64,000 nucleotides of DNA, taken from Alteripontixanthobacter maritimus (lineage in GTDB: Bacteria; Pseudomonadota; Alphaproteobacteria; Sphingomonadales; Sphingomonadaceae). The stretch spans positions 2,241,501-2,305,500 of the forward strand of contig NZ_QBKA01000002.1 of assembly GCF_003340475.1 (NCBI RefSeq), given 5' to 3'. The notes under the pieces are model-generated. The model was not told the DNA's origin. It made no database searches and worked only from the letters and a program-made list of their open reading frames with translations. Below, piece after piece: positions 19,864 through 28,939 of the stretch (positions within the stretch are counted from its first letter, which is position 1; every line of letters begins with the position of its first letter). The position numbers and the translations under genes were made by a program.

Positions 19864-20649
19864 CTACCCCATGGCCTCCAGCACATCCTCCAACCGCGCC
19901 GGATCGCCCAGTGCGAGAATGGTCCCGTCGCTATCCGCGTCCAGCGGATTGCCCTGCCAATCGCTCACAGTGCCGCCCGCGCCTTCCACGATCGGAACAA
20001 GAGCCGCGTAATCGTAGATTTCCAGTCCGGCCTCGCACACCACATCCAGATGGCCGCCCGCGAGCAGGCCATAATTATAGCAGTCCCCGCCATAGACGAT
20101 GGTGCCCTGCCGCTCGTTGCCGCCGACCTTGGCCGCCAGCTTCATATACGGGTCGGCCTGCTGCGAGGTGAAATAATGCGGGCTGCTGGTGGCGAGAACC
20201 GCCTGATCGAGCGATGGACAGGAACGCGCGCGAACAGGGTCCTGGTTCAGCGTCGTGCCTTCGCCAATCACCCCGGCCCAGCGCTCGCCCGCAATTGGCT
20301 GGTCGATAATGCCCAGGACCGGCCAGCCGTCCTGCAACAACGCAATCAGGGTGCCGAAGATCGGGCGTCCGGCCATGAACGAAATGGTGCCGTCGATCGG
20401 ATCGAGCACCCATTGCCGCCCGGCGGCTTCATTGCTGCGCCCGTATTCCTCGCCGATGATGCCGTCATCGGGACGTTCGGATTCCAGAATAGCGCGCATG
20501 GCAGCTTCCGCCGCCCGGTCTACCTCGGTTACGGGAGAAGCATCGTGCTTGCGCTCATGTTCGAACGCCCCGCGGAATTTGGGCCGGATGGCTGCCCCAG
20601 CCGCCTCTGCCAGCCGGTTCGCCAATGCGAGTTCGGCAGCATATGCCAT
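19864..20649 (-). CDS. hisN: Inositol-monophosphatase-family histidinol phosphatase
   Basis: Mg-dependent phosphatase of 261 residues. It has GEEYG (metal Glu), WVLDPIDGTISF (the DPIDGT metal site) and the late EIYDYAALVPIVEGAGG. The sequence resembles HisN-type histidinol phosphatases of alphaproteobacteria; plain inositol-1-phosphatase is the alternative. It starts one base after the prs stop, and the pairing with prs (PRPP for histidine synthesis) fits HisN. Confidence 0.85.
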   Translation of the reverse strand: MAYAAELALANRLAEAAGAAIRPKFRGAFEHERKHDASPVTEVDRAAEAAMRAILESERPDDGIIGEEYGRSNEAAGRQWVLDPIDGTISFMAGRPIFGTLIALLQDGWPVLGIIDQPIAGERWAGVIGEGTTLNQDPVRARSCPSLDQAVLATSSPHYFTSQQADPYMKLAAKVGGNERQGTIVYGGDCYNYGLLAGGHLDVVCEAGLEIYDYAALVPIVEGAGGTVSDWQGNPLDADSDGTILALGDPARLEDVLEAMG

Positions 20650-20650
20650 A

Positions 20651-21586
20651 TCAGTCGAACAGGCTGGAAACGCTGCTTTCGTCGGCGATGCGGCGTACCG
20701 CCTCGCCGATCAGCGGGGCGATGGTGAGGTATCGGATGCGCTGCGAATCGGTGGCGGCATCGGTCGCGCGAATGGTGTCGGTGATGACCAGTTCCTTCAG
20801 CGCGCTGGCGTCGATCCGCGCCACGGCCCCACCCGACAGCACACCGTGCGTAATATAGGCTGCCACGCTTTTCGCGCCCTTGTCGAGCAATGCCTGAGCT
20901 GCGTTGCAGAGCGTGCCACCCGAATCGACGATGTCGTCGATCATGATGCAGGCGCGGTCCTTCACGTCGCCGATGATATTCATCACTTCGCTTTCGCCGG
21001 CACGTTCACGGCGTTTGTCGACAATAGCCAGCGGGGCATTGTCCAACCGCTTGGCAAGCGCGCGCGCGCGCACCACACCGCCCACATCGGGGGAAACGAC
21101 CATCAGATCCTGATCGCCATATCGCGCCTGGATATCAGCCGCCATGACGGGCGCTGCGTACAGATTGTCTGTCGGGATATCGAAGAAGCCCTGTATCTGG
21201 CCAGCGTGCAGGTCGACAGACAACACGCGGTCGGCACCAGCCTGCGTTATCAGGTTCGCCACCAGCTTCGCCGAAATCGGTGTGCGAGGGCCCGGTTTGC
21301 GGTCCTGCCGGGCATATCCGAAATACGGCACCACGGCGGTAATCCGCTTGGCCGAGGCGCGGCGCAGCGCGTCGATCCCGATCAGCAGTTCCATTAGATT
21401 GTCATTCGCCGGGAAGCTGGTCGACTGCATGATGAACACGTCTTCGCCGCGAACGTTCTCGTGGATTTCCACGAAGATTTCCTCATCCGCAAACCGCCGC
21501 ACGCTGGCGTCGGTCAACGGAATTTCGAGATAGCCTGCAATGGCACGGGCAAGCGGCAGGTTGGCGTTGCCGGACATCAATTTCAT
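20651..21586 (-). CDS. prs: Ribose-phosphate pyrophosphokinase
   Basis: Makes PRPP from ribose-5-phosphate and ATP. The 311 residues have [30 protein letters not shown] and the PRPP-binding [10 protein letters not shown]. The ATG at 21586 ([12 protein letters not shown]) is preceded by GGAACC at usual spacing; a longer in-frame reading would add 29 unlikely residues. Followed immediately by hisN. PRPP feeds hisN's pathway and the apt and purine genes elsewhere in the window. Confidence 0.96.
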   Translation of the reverse strand: MKLMSGNANLPLARAIAGYLEIPLTDASVRRFADEEIFVEIHENVRGEDVFIMQSTSFPANDNLMELLIGIDALRRASAKRITAVVPYFGYARQDRKPGPRTPISAKLVANLITQAGADRVLSVDLHAGQIQGFFDIPTDNLYAAPVMAADIQARYGDQDLMVVSPDVGGVVRARALAKRLDNAPLAIVDKRRERAGESEVMNIIGDVKDRACIMIDDIVDSGGTLCNAAQALLDKGAKSVAAYITHGVLSGGAVARIDASALKELVITDTIRATDAATDSQRIRYLTIAPLIGEAVRRIADESSVSSLFD

Positions 21587-21725
21587 CAGCAGGTTCCGTT
21601 CTTGAGCGCCAGATTCGGGGCCGGGGGCGCCATATCGCAGCGGATTGCAAACCCGCCGAGCGATTGCAACCACCGGCCGGTTTAGATTGTGGAGGTATTC
21701 AGGATCGCAGGACCAAGTCCTTGAA

Positions 21726-22730
21726 TTAACCGACCCGGTGTTCCCCGCGTACCCAGCGCACAGTGCCGCTGCTGGCGCGCATCACGACGCTCTCGGTCGT
21801 CATCACCCCGCCGCGCTTGCGCTTCACGCCATCCAGCAACGAGCCCGATGTCACACCGGTCGCGGCAAAAATGCAGTCCCCGCTGGCCAGCTCCTCCAGC
21901 TTGTAGATCCGGTCGAAATCCGCATCCGCGATGCCCCATTTGCGGGCGCGCTCCTTTTCTTCTTCGTTGCGGAACACCAGCCGCCCGTTGAATTGCCCAC
22001 CGACGCAGCGCAGGGCCGCCGCGGCCAAAACGCCTTCAGGCGCACCGCCCTGCCCCATATACATGTCGATCGTGGTATCTTCATCGGTGGTGGCGATCAC
22101 GCCCGCCACATCGCCATCACCGATCAGCACCACGCCGCAACCGATACCGCGCAGTTCGGCAATGATGTCCGCATGACGCGGGCGGTCGAGCACGCAGACG
22201 ATGATATCCTTGGGTTGCACACCCTTGGCGGCAGCCACCGCCTCGACATTTTGCGTCGGCGTCTTGGCCAGGCTGATGACGCCTTCGGGATAGCCCGGAC
22301 CAACGGCGATCTTGTCCATGTAGGTATCGGGCGCATTGAGCAGCCCGCCCTTTTCTGCAGCGGCCAGTACGGCAAGCGCATTTGGCCCCGCCTTGGCAGT
22401 GATCGTGGTGCCTTCCAGCGGGTCCAGCGCGATATCGATACGCGGGCCTTTGCCCGGTGCGCCGCCGACTTTCTCGCCGATATACAGCATGGGCGCCTCG
22501 TCCCGCTCGCCCTCACCGATGACTACGGTTCCGTCCATGTACAACTCGTCGAACGCCTTGCGCATGGCTTCCACGGCAGCAGCGTCGGCGGCCTTTTCGT
22601 CGCCCCGGCCGATCAGTTCGGACGCAGCGATGGCGGCGGCTTCCGTGACGCGCACCATCTCCAACACCAGAACCCGGTCAAGCACCGAGGATGCGGCCGG
22701 TTTGGCGCTATTCTTGGTCATATCATTCAT
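21726..22730 (-). CDS. glpX: Class II fructose-1,6-bisphosphatase
   Basis: Gluconeogenic phosphatase of 334 residues. GlpX hallmarks are [40 protein letters not shown] and the C-terminal [17 protein letters not shown]. It is divergent from the secreted unknown at 22783 across a 52-bp gap that must hold both promoters. No glycerol genes are nearby, so a central-carbon role is favoured. Confidence 0.95.
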   Translation of the reverse strand: MNDMTKNSAKPAASSVLDRVLVLEMVRVTEAAAIAASELIGRGDEKAADAAAVEAMRKAFDELYMDGTVVIGEGERDEAPMLYIGEKVGGAPGKGPRIDIALDPLEGTTITAKAGPNALAVLAAAEKGGLLNAPDTYMDKIAVGPGYPEGVISLAKTPTQNVEAVAAAKGVQPKDIIVCVLDRPRHADIIAELRGIGCGVVLIGDGDVAGVIATTDEDTTIDMYMGQGGAPEGVLAAAALRCVGGQFNGRLVFRNEEEKERARKWGIADADFDRIYKLEELASGDCIFAATGVTSGSLLDGVKRKRGGVMTTESVVMRASSGTVRWVRGEHRVG

Positions 22731-22782
22731 AAGTTATTCAGTCCCATTGGCGTGTGTCGGCGCTTAACCAAGGGGACGGGGC

Positions 22783-23526
22783 TTGTCGACCAGAACACCG
22801 ATATGGGCGGCAGTTGTATCGGCATTGGTCGGTCTGGCTCCCGCCGTTGCGATGGCGCAGGACGAGCCGCCGCCAATCGCCCCATCCCCCGGTGAGCGAA
22901 CTCCACCAGATCGATCGCCGCCGTTACGTATCGATATCCTCGTGCCGATGCCGCATCCGGACGACCGGCTGCCCAAGGGGTGCAAGGATCTTGAACCACC
23001 TGCCGACGGCAATGATGGCGACCCGGGCGAAATCGTGGTCTGCGGCGAGAGCGGGGACGATTCGGCCTATTACTGGAGCGGCAGCAAGGAAGCTGCAGAA
23101 GACCGGATTGCTCGGGAAACCGCCAATGCGGGGGATATCCCGCCACCGGACGTAGCCGGCGCAGGTATCTTTCGCGGGCCTGCTACGGTCAGCGGATTAT
23201 GCGGCTTCGGCCTTAATCCGTGCCCGCCCCCGCCTGCCTTGTTGATCGATCTGGAAGCCATCGAGGAAAGCCCGCCCGGGTCCGACGCAGACCGCGTCGC
23301 GCGCGGCCTCGCGCCGCTGGACAACGGAAACGCCGTGCGAGAAGAATTGTCGGAATTTGAAAAGCAGGAGCGCAAGGAGGCGCTGGGCTTGCCGCCGCCG
23401 AACCTGTCGTCGGGAGGCGAATTGGACGAAGCGCAATCCGACGGTCGGACTGGCGAATCCCGCCCCATTACTGGCGCGGGCAGCGATCTTGGGAGCAGGG
23501 AATCGCTGTTCGACGAGCCTGTTTGA
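22783..23526 (+). CDS. Secreted acidic, proline-rich protein of unknown function
   Basis: A 247-residue protein starting at TTG with a GGGGAC ribosome site. Residues 1-25 form a signal peptide (cleavage after AMA). The mature part is acidic and Pro-rich. It has the segments GEIVVCGES and SGLCGFGLNPCPPPP, so four cysteines could pair. The E-I-V-V-C-G motif recurs in exported proteins of sphingomonads as I know them, but no function is established. The C-terminal 80 residues look disordered. Converges with hom, 3 bp apart. Confidence 0.75.
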   Translation: MSTRTPIWAAVVSALVGLAPAVAMAQDEPPPIAPSPGERTPPDRSPPLRIDILVPMPHPDDRLPKGCKDLEPPADGNDGDPGEIVVCGESGDDSAYYWSGSKEAAEDRIARETANAGDIPPPDVAGAGIFRGPATVSGLCGFGLNPCPPPPALLIDLEAIEESPPGSDADRVARGLAPLDNGNAVREELSEFEKQERKEALGLPPPNLSSGGELDEAQSDGRTGESRPITGAGSDLGSRESLFDEPV

Positions 23527-23529
23527 AGT

Positions 23530-24879
23530 CTATCCCCGATCTTTCAGAATCGGCATGACCAGCGGGGGGCCGGTCAGGCTGTCCGAACCTTCCAGCAATT
23601 CCAGCGCGCGCGTGACGCTACGCTCTTCGCCTTCATGGGTGACGAGCGCTACCAATGCTTCGCCGCCGGCATTTTCCGACAGGGCAGGCTGGTTGAGGCT
23701 TTCGATGGAAACGCCTGCATCGCGCATGGCAGCGGCGATCTCCGCCAACACGCCGGGGCGGTCTGTCACAGTGAAGCGCAGATAAGTTCGTCCCATACGC
23801 CCACCGGGATCTGCAGCCGGCACCGCTTCCATCGCCCGCGTGGGCACGGAAAAGGGCGAGTAGGTATCGCCCCGCGCAAGGTCGATGAGGTCGGCCACTA
23901 CCGCACTTGCAGTAGGACCATCGCCCGCGCCTGCACCCTGGAACAGCAACCGCCCGGAGAAATTTCCTTCTGCCACCACAGCATTGGTCGGTCCCGTAAC
24001 GTGGGCCAGCGGATGCCGCTTGTGCACCAGGCACGGGCGCACCCGCTGGAGCAGTTTGGCTTCCCCAACCGCCCCCGGCTCCCCGTCAAGCATATCGGCC
24101 ATTCCGATCAGCCGAATCACATAACCCAGCACGTCGGCCTGCGCGATATCGGCGGCGCGTACAGCGGCGATCCCGGTGCAGGCGACGGCGCTGAAATCGA
24201 TGCGGCTGCCGAACCCGATCGCTGCCAGGATGGCGAGCTTGTGCGCAGCGTCCACCCCATCGATGTCGAACGCCGGGTCAGCCTCGGCATACCCCAGCGC
24301 CTGGGCCTCCTGCAGCGTTTCGGCAAAATCCGCGCCAGTGCTTTCCATGGCGGAGAGGATGTAATTGCAGGTGCCGTTGAGGATGCCGTAAATGCGTTCG
24401 ATGCGGTTGGCTGCGGCCCCTTCGCGCAGGCCCTTCACCACCGGAATGCCACCTGCCACCGCCGCTTCGAATTTAAGAGCGGCGTTTCCGGCCTCGGCTG
24501 CTTCGGCCAGTTCCATGCCGTGCATCGCCACCATCGCCTTGTTCGCGGTGACAAAGGACTTGCCGCGGCCAAGCGCCTGGCGGGCCAGCACCAGCGCCGG
24601 TCCATCCGATCCGCCGACCAGTTCCACCACCACATCGACATCGTCGCGCGCGGCCATCGCGGTCATGTCGTCTTCCCACGCGATATGCGAGATATCGACC
24701 CCGCGATCGCGGCTGCGGTCGCGCGCGCTGACAGCGGTGATGGCGATCGGCACGCCCGCCCGCGCCTCGATCAAGGCGGCATTTTCCCGCAATAGCCGGA
24801 TCACGCCGGTGCCGACCGTGCCCAATCCTGCGATCGCGACTCGCAAGGGTTTGTCATGCAATTGGCCGGCATCGGTCAT
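23530..24879 (-). CDS. hom: Homoserine dehydrogenase
   Basis: NAD(P)-dependent enzyme of the threonine/methionine branch, 449 residues. It has the Rossmann start VAIAGLGTVGTGV, then NKAMVA, GGIPVVKGLREG, GILNGTCNYILS and EADPAFDIDGVDAAHKLAILA. An ACT regulatory domain follows at about 365-440 (YLRFTVTDRPGVLAEIAAAM), suggesting threonine feedback. The ATG overlaps the thioesterase stop by 4 bases. Confidence 0.96.
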   Translation of the reverse strand: MTDAGQLHDKPLRVAIAGLGTVGTGVIRLLRENAALIEARAGVPIAITAVSARDRSRDRGVDISHIAWEDDMTAMAARDDVDVVVELVGGSDGPALVLARQALGRGKSFVTANKAMVAMHGMELAEAAEAGNAALKFEAAVAGGIPVVKGLREGAAANRIERIYGILNGTCNYILSAMESTGADFAETLQEAQALGYAEADPAFDIDGVDAAHKLAILAAIGFGSRIDFSAVACTGIAAVRAADIAQADVLGYVIRLIGMADMLDGEPGAVGEAKLLQRVRPCLVHKRHPLAHVTGPTNAVVAEGNFSGRLLFQGAGAGDGPTASAVVADLIDLARGDTYSPFSVPTRAMEAVPAADPGGRMGRTYLRFTVTDRPGVLAEIAAAMRDAGVSIESLNQPALSENAGGEALVALVTHEGEERSVTRALELLEGSDSLTGPPLVMPILKDRG

Positions 24880-25337
24880 GCGGAGATATCCTGTTGTCGG
24901 GCCAGTTCATTTCCAAATGCCTTGCGCGCATGGTCCGGAACCGGGGTGGGACGTCCGCTGGCCAGATCGACATGGACCATGGTGAGATCGATTGTGGCAC
25001 GCGGTGCGGCAGCGGCATCGTCGCGGGCTTCGCGCAAGGTCACCCGAATCGTCAGGCTGCTATTGCCCAGCCTCGCGATTTGCGCCGTTCCGCGCACCAC
25101 GTCGCCGCCACGCAGCGGCGCAAGAAAGTCCACTCCGGCATGGCGAATATGGAATTGAAGGTCGGGCGCATCCGGCCCCGAAAGCCCCAACGCGCGCCAG
25201 TATTCGCTGATCACGACATCGGAATATTCCAGATAACGCGAATTGAAGACTACATTCTGCGGGTCCAGTTCGGCATAGCGGACTGCAAACTCGGTGGTGA
25301 ACGGGCTGGCGGTATGGTTGTTCGGGGCGTCGGACAT
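24876..25337 (-). CDS. Acyl-CoA thioesterase, hot-dog fold (4HBT family)
   Basis: A 153-residue single hot-dog domain. FAVRYAELDPQNVVFNSRYLEYSD holds the active-site region of YbgC/FadM-like thioesterases, with a NVVFN variant of the usual G-V-V/H-V-N context. The ATG at 25337 (MSDAPNN) is preferred over an earlier in-frame start. Coupled to hom by ATGA. The substrate is not known and no link to threonine synthesis is evident. Confidence 0.82.
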   Translation of the reverse strand: MSDAPNNHTASPFTTEFAVRYAELDPQNVVFNSRYLEYSDVVISEYWRALGLSGPDAPDLQFHIRHAGVDFLAPLRGGDVVRGTAQIARLGNSSLTIRVTLREARDDAAAAPRATIDLTMVHVDLASGRPTPVPDHARKAFGNELARQQDISA

Positions 25338-25385
25338 GATGTGCCGCGCTGTGGCCTGTGCCTCGGCATTTGTGAACCGTGAAAG

Positions 25386-25403
25386 GCTTGGGCACACCCA
25401 AGC
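25386..25403 (-). terminator. Small hairpin between lipoprotein and thioesterase genes
   Basis: A 7-bp stem (GCTTGGG/CCCAAGC) with a four-base loop lies 10 bp after the lipoprotein stop and is followed on the minus strand by CTTTC. A plausible weak terminator. Confidence 0.4.
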
Positions 25404-25413
25404 GCCGGTTGGG

Positions 25414-26307
25414 TCAGGGGGCGAAGTTCATACGCCGATCGCACGGGCCCAGCTCGTCCAGTACGAAGGCGTAATCGGCTGCTGCCCGCTGACGGGCGGC
25501 AGCATCGTTCGACAGGCTGGCGCTGGCAGGCAGCGTGCGCGGCAGGAAGCATGCGAGGCGGTACCAGGCCAGCGTATCGCGGCGCGGTGCGGCAGCGGCC
25601 TGGTCCACGATATCAGACCACGACACACCCCACCTGGGCGGCGCGCCAGGCCGACGCACCACGGTTATCGAAGCCGGATCGCCCGATGCCGTCGCGAGGA
25701 AGATCTGCGTTTCCGATTCGCCGGACAGATTGCCTTCGACCGACAGCGCATCGCGTATCGCCGTTACGGCCGGGCGCGCAGCGGGATCGGCAAAGGCCGA
25801 CAATATGGGGCGCAGCCGGGCCTCCAGCGCGGGGCTCCAGTCGAGCTGCGCGTCGGGTTTCACCAGCTGAATTACGCCGGGTTGTCCCGGCACGTCGCGC
25901 GCGAACAGAATGACCTGTTGCTTCTTCAACTTGGGCGCGCGGCCTTTTGCGTTCAGGGGCACATCGACCAGATAGGCCAGCGATTCGCCAACCGCCGCAT
26001 TGCCGGCGATCAGTGCCCCGGTCCGTGCTTCGATATAAAGCCGGGTATAGCCCGCGGCGAGGCCGGGGGCGCGCTCGGGCTTTAATTCCGCCTGATTTCT
26101 GATTTCGGCGCGCACGACCATAGGTGCGGCGTCCGCCAGATCAGCAAGATCAGCCCAGGATACACCATCGGACAGCGTGGTTTGCCCACCCTGCACGCTG
26201 CTCGAATCAGGCTGCGAATCGGCAGTAACCGGGGCTTGCGCCATACTTGGCACAAGCGGAGCGCAGCCAGCCGACAAGGCCAGGGCGACAAAAGCGATAC
26301 GGCGCAT
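25414..26307 (-). CDS. Predicted lipoprotein of unknown function
   Basis: A 297-residue exported protein. MRRIAFVALALSAGCAPL gives a lipobox (LSAGC, Cys15). The mature protein has a Ser/Gln-rich linker and then SWADLADLADAAPMVVRAEI, GYTRLYIEARTGALI and KLKKQQVILFARDVPGQPG. The DGVSWADL-type phrase recurs at VSWSDIVDQA, hinting at an internal duplication of a short motif. Not recognised as a characterised family. The gene is probably transcribed alone from the gap upstream. Confidence 0.75.
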   Translation of the reverse strand: MRRIAFVALALSAGCAPLVPSMAQAPVTADSQPDSSSVQGGQTTLSDGVSWADLADLADAAPMVVRAEIRNQAELKPERAPGLAAGYTRLYIEARTGALIAGNAAVGESLAYLVDVPLNAKGRAPKLKKQQVILFARDVPGQPGVIQLVKPDAQLDWSPALEARLRPILSAFADPAARPAVTAIRDALSVEGNLSGESETQIFLATASGDPASITVVRRPGAPPRWGVSWSDIVDQAAAAPRRDTLAWYRLACFLPRTLPASASLSNDAAARQRAAADYAFVLDELGPCDRRMNFAP

Positions 26308-26662
26308 GATACAGGTTCCGATCCATGGTGGTTCGCCGAAGCGCGACAGGACATAACGCGCCGAAGCCTCAAGGTTTCCGTTGTTTCAAGAGATTTGCGA
26401 TGAATCGTCTATTAACCGATAAAGCGTTTGCATCGTGCCTTTCATCGCCGCTAAGGAATGAGGCTCTTGGGGTAACAAAACACAATATCCCCGAGAGATT
26501 CCGCCTCGCACGGCAGCATCGAAACGGCCCTTCGGTCTTTTGTTCGCATCGGTAGCGCGGCGGGATACGACGAAATTTCCGGTTGTGGCATCCTTGTCTG
26601 GTGCCAGGCCGGGTCCGAAGCCGGGACGTCCCCGGCAGGTTACGATGGAGTGATGGGACTGA
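26308..26662. other. Divergent intergenic region upstream of tonB
   Basis: 355 bp between the lipoprotein gene (minus) and tonB (plus). It contains AT-richer patches at about 26395-26430 and 26470-26490 that may hold the two promoters. No clear Fur-box palindrome or strong -35/-10 pair was seen. Short ORFs here look accidental. Confidence 0.4.
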
Positions 26663-27373
26663 ATGGCCTACGCTGACCAAGAAATGAGCGGTAACAGGGT
26701 AATTGCCCTGATTATCGTCGCGCTGATCCATATCGGTGTCGGCTACGTACTGGTTACCGGCCTTGCCTTTTCCGCGGTTGAGAAGATCGTGGAGCGGGTG
26801 ACGACGGTAGATATCGAGGAACCGCCTCCTCCGGAACCGGAGGATGAACCGCCTCCACCGGAACCAGAAACTCCGGATGTGGCTCCCCCGCCTCCCGTTG
26901 CACCGCCGCCGCCGATGAATATCGCGCCAAGGCCACCTGACGTGCAGACGCAAATCAGAATTCCGCCACCTGCACCGCCGGCGCGGATAATTCCGCCGCC
27001 AGCACCGCCTGCGCGCGTAATTCCGCCACCTGCGCCGCCTCCGCCACCACCACCGCCACCACCACCGCCGTCACAGGCGCGCGGTGTTCAGCCTGAAGGC
27101 CAAAGCCGTTGGGCATCGCGGATCCAGGCCGATTATCCTTCGCGTGCGTTGCGCGCCGAAGAACAGGGCGTGGTCAGTATGTCGATTACGGTAGGCACAA
27201 ACGGCCGCGTGTCGGGATGCAATGTGACTGGCAGTTCGGGATCGAGCGAACTCGACAGGGCCGCCTGCCGCGGGATGGAACGTTATGCACGGTACAAGCC
27301 GGCGTTGAATGCTGCAGGCAACCCAATCGCAGCGACCATTTCGCAGTCCATTCGTTACGTTCTACCTGATTAA
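26663..27373 (+). CDS. tonB: TonB family energy-transducing protein
   Basis: Periplasm-spanning protein that passes proton-motive energy from ExbBD to outer-membrane receptors, 236 residues. A short cytoplasmic start precedes one membrane helix (about 13-33). A long Pro-rich spacer (about 52-140) includes a run of 12 prolines and three PPPAPPAR/PPPAPPP-type repeats. The C-terminal TonB domain (about 150-236) has YPSRALRAEEQGVVSMSITVG. It heads the tonB-exbB-exbD cluster; exbB follows after 36 bp. Confidence 0.93.
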   Translation: MAYADQEMSGNRVIALIIVALIHIGVGYVLVTGLAFSAVEKIVERVTTVDIEEPPPPEPEDEPPPPEPETPDVAPPPPVAPPPPMNIAPRPPDVQTQIRIPPPAPPARIIPPPAPPARVIPPPAPPPPPPPPPPPPSQARGVQPEGQSRWASRIQADYPSRALRAEEQGVVSMSITVGTNGRVSGCNVTGSSGSSELDRAACRGMERYARYKPALNAAGNPIAATISQSIRYVLPD

Positions 27374-27409
27374 GCCAACAACTAATTTTTATCTGAGAGG
27401 ATACTCGCA

Positions 27410-28240
27410 ATGACAATCGACCTTCTTGCCGCTGCCGCGGAAGCCCCGAAGAACCAGTTCGGTTTCTGGGAAGCCATGGAACAGGGCGGTCCGATCGCCT
27501 GGGCCATCTTTGGTGTTCTGGTTATCATGTCCGTAGGTTCGTTCTACATCCTGTTCACCAAGCTGTTCGAACAGCAAAAAGTGCTCAACCAGTACAAGGA
27601 CGTACGCTCCTCTTTCTGGAAGACCAACTCGCTGAAGGATGGCGCTACCAAGCTGGAAAAGAACAGCGCATGGCGTCAGCTCGTCGACGACAGCATCGCG
27701 GCGCAGGATGATTACACCAAGATGACCGACAAGATGGAAGCGCATGACTACATCCACGGCACGATGGCCCGCTCGGAAGCAGCCATCAATGCCAAGCTGG
27801 CAAGCGGTCTTTCGTTCCTCGCATCGGTTGGCGCGACGGCACCGTTCATCGGCCTGCTGGGTACGGTGATCGGTATCTACCGCGCGCTGATCAACATCGG
27901 CCTCGCCGGGTCGGCTTCGATCGACAAGGTTGCGGGTCCGGTCGGCGAAGCGTTGATCATGACCGCCATCGGTCTGCTGGTCGCTGTGCCTGCAGTGCTC
28001 GCGTATAACTGGCTGCAGAGCCGCAATCGCAAGATTGCTTCGATGCTGACCGGTTTCTCGACTGCGCTTCTGGCCAACATTAACTCCGGCGGCAATGTGA
28101 AGCCGCAGGTTATGACCGCCACGTCGACCAAGACGGCCGGCCAGGCGGCTGCCAAGCCCGCCGCTACAAAGCCAGCGACCGCTCCGGCCCGTCCGGCTTC
28201 GACCACAACGACAACGACTACGGTTCCGCCGAAGCGTTAA
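27410..28240 (+). CDS. exbB: ExbB / MotA-TolQ-ExbB proton channel protein
   Basis: A 276-residue inner-membrane protein forming the pentameric ring of the TonB motor. An N-terminal helix lies at about 28-48 (IAWAIFGVLVIMSVGSFYIL). The paired C-terminal helices include FLASVGATAPFIGLLGTVIGIYRAL and GPVGEALIMTAIGLLVAVPAVLAYN, with the conserved Thr residues that line the proton path. The tail (from about 225) is Ala/Pro/Thr-rich and disordered. A good Shine-Dalgarno (GAGAGGAT) precedes the ATG. A hairpin follows the stop codon. Confidence 0.95.
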   Translation: MTIDLLAAAAEAPKNQFGFWEAMEQGGPIAWAIFGVLVIMSVGSFYILFTKLFEQQKVLNQYKDVRSSFWKTNSLKDGATKLEKNSAWRQLVDDSIAAQDDYTKMTDKMEAHDYIHGTMARSEAAINAKLASGLSFLASVGATAPFIGLLGTVIGIYRALINIGLAGSASIDKVAGPVGEALIMTAIGLLVAVPAVLAYNWLQSRNRKIASMLTGFSTALLANINSGGNVKPQVMTATSTKTAGQAAAKPAATKPATAPARPASTTTTTTTVPPKR

Positions 28241-28249
28241 AGTGCTTGC

Positions 28250-28278
28250 GGGGGCGACCGCATCGGGTGGTCGCTCCC
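28250..28278 (+). terminator. Stem-loop between exbB and the first exbD
   Basis: A 10-bp stem (GGGGGCGACC with GGTCGCTCCC, one G-U pair) and a 9-base loop lie 10 bp after the exbB stop, followed by ATTATT rather than a full U-tract. It is likely an attenuator or 3'-end stabiliser that sets ExbB above ExbD, as the motor needs more ExbB than ExbD. Confidence 0.5.
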
Positions 28279-28335
28279 ATTATTCCAACCGGGTCGGTAA
28301 CGGCTGGTCCGGTCACAACGGATAGGATGTAATTC

Positions 28336-28866
28336 ATGGCAGTATCCTTGGCAGGTGGCGGCGAGACGCCAATGTCGGACATCAACACCACGCCGCTGGT
28401 GGACGTGATGCTTGTGCTCCTGATCATCTTCCTCATCGCGGTTCCAGTTGCGATCCAGACCATCGAAAAGCTAGAAATTCCGGTGTTCGAATCGGTCGAA
28501 TCCAAGGACAAGGTTGAAAACCTGTTGCTGACTGTCTCGACCACGGACGAAGCCGGTCGCAGCGCAGGGGAACCTGGGTTCACAGGTGCCGCACGGCAAG
28601 GTGAATGCCGGGTCTATTTCAACAACACGACCCCGGTGACGTCGACCGAACTGTACGACCGTTCCTTCGAGCGGCTGGACACGATCGTAGAACGCGCAGG
28701 CGGTCCGGAAGCCATACTGGAAGATCCCGACCAGATTCCGCAGGTTCATATTCGCGGTGACGTAAATGCGCCGTGGCGCTGCGTCGCAGGTGCGATCTAC
28801 AACGTTCAGGCCGCTGGATATCCGACGGTCGGGTTCATTTCCAATCCAGTCGATCCGAACGGCTAA
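28336..28866 (+). CDS. exbD: ExbD proton-channel subunit, first copy, with enlarged periplasmic domain
   Basis: A 176-residue single-pass membrane protein. SDINTTPLVDVMLVLLIIF carries the essential transmembrane Asp (Asp23). The periplasmic domain is longer than in the other copies and has two cysteines (Cys91 in GECRVYF, Cys149 in WRCVAG) that could form a disulfide. It ends in GYPTVGFISNP, matching the GFVGN end of ordinary ExbD. It lies 95 bp after exbB. Confidence 0.92.
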   Translation: MAVSLAGGGETPMSDINTTPLVDVMLVLLIIFLIAVPVAIQTIEKLEIPVFESVESKDKVENLLLTVSTTDEAGRSAGEPGFTGAARQGECRVYFNNTTPVTSTELYDRSFERLDTIVERAGGPEAILEDPDQIPQVHIRGDVNAPWRCVAGAIYNVQAAGYPTVGFISNPVDPNG

Positions 28867-28939
28867 GGCGGTTCAGGATTGGCAGGCGGACGGTGCAATT
28901 CGCTTTGTCCGATAGTTTACACGAAGACTTTAGGAGTAT

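Noticed and set aside
23635-24795. 386-codon plus-strand frame opposite hom
   Set aside because: Antisense shadow of homoserine dehydrogenase with no domain signal.
26308-26662. Fur box or TonB-box-type regulatory palindrome upstream of tonB
   Set aside because: Only a weak GGGG...CCCC symmetry at about 26468-26493 was found; it does not match a Fur consensus.
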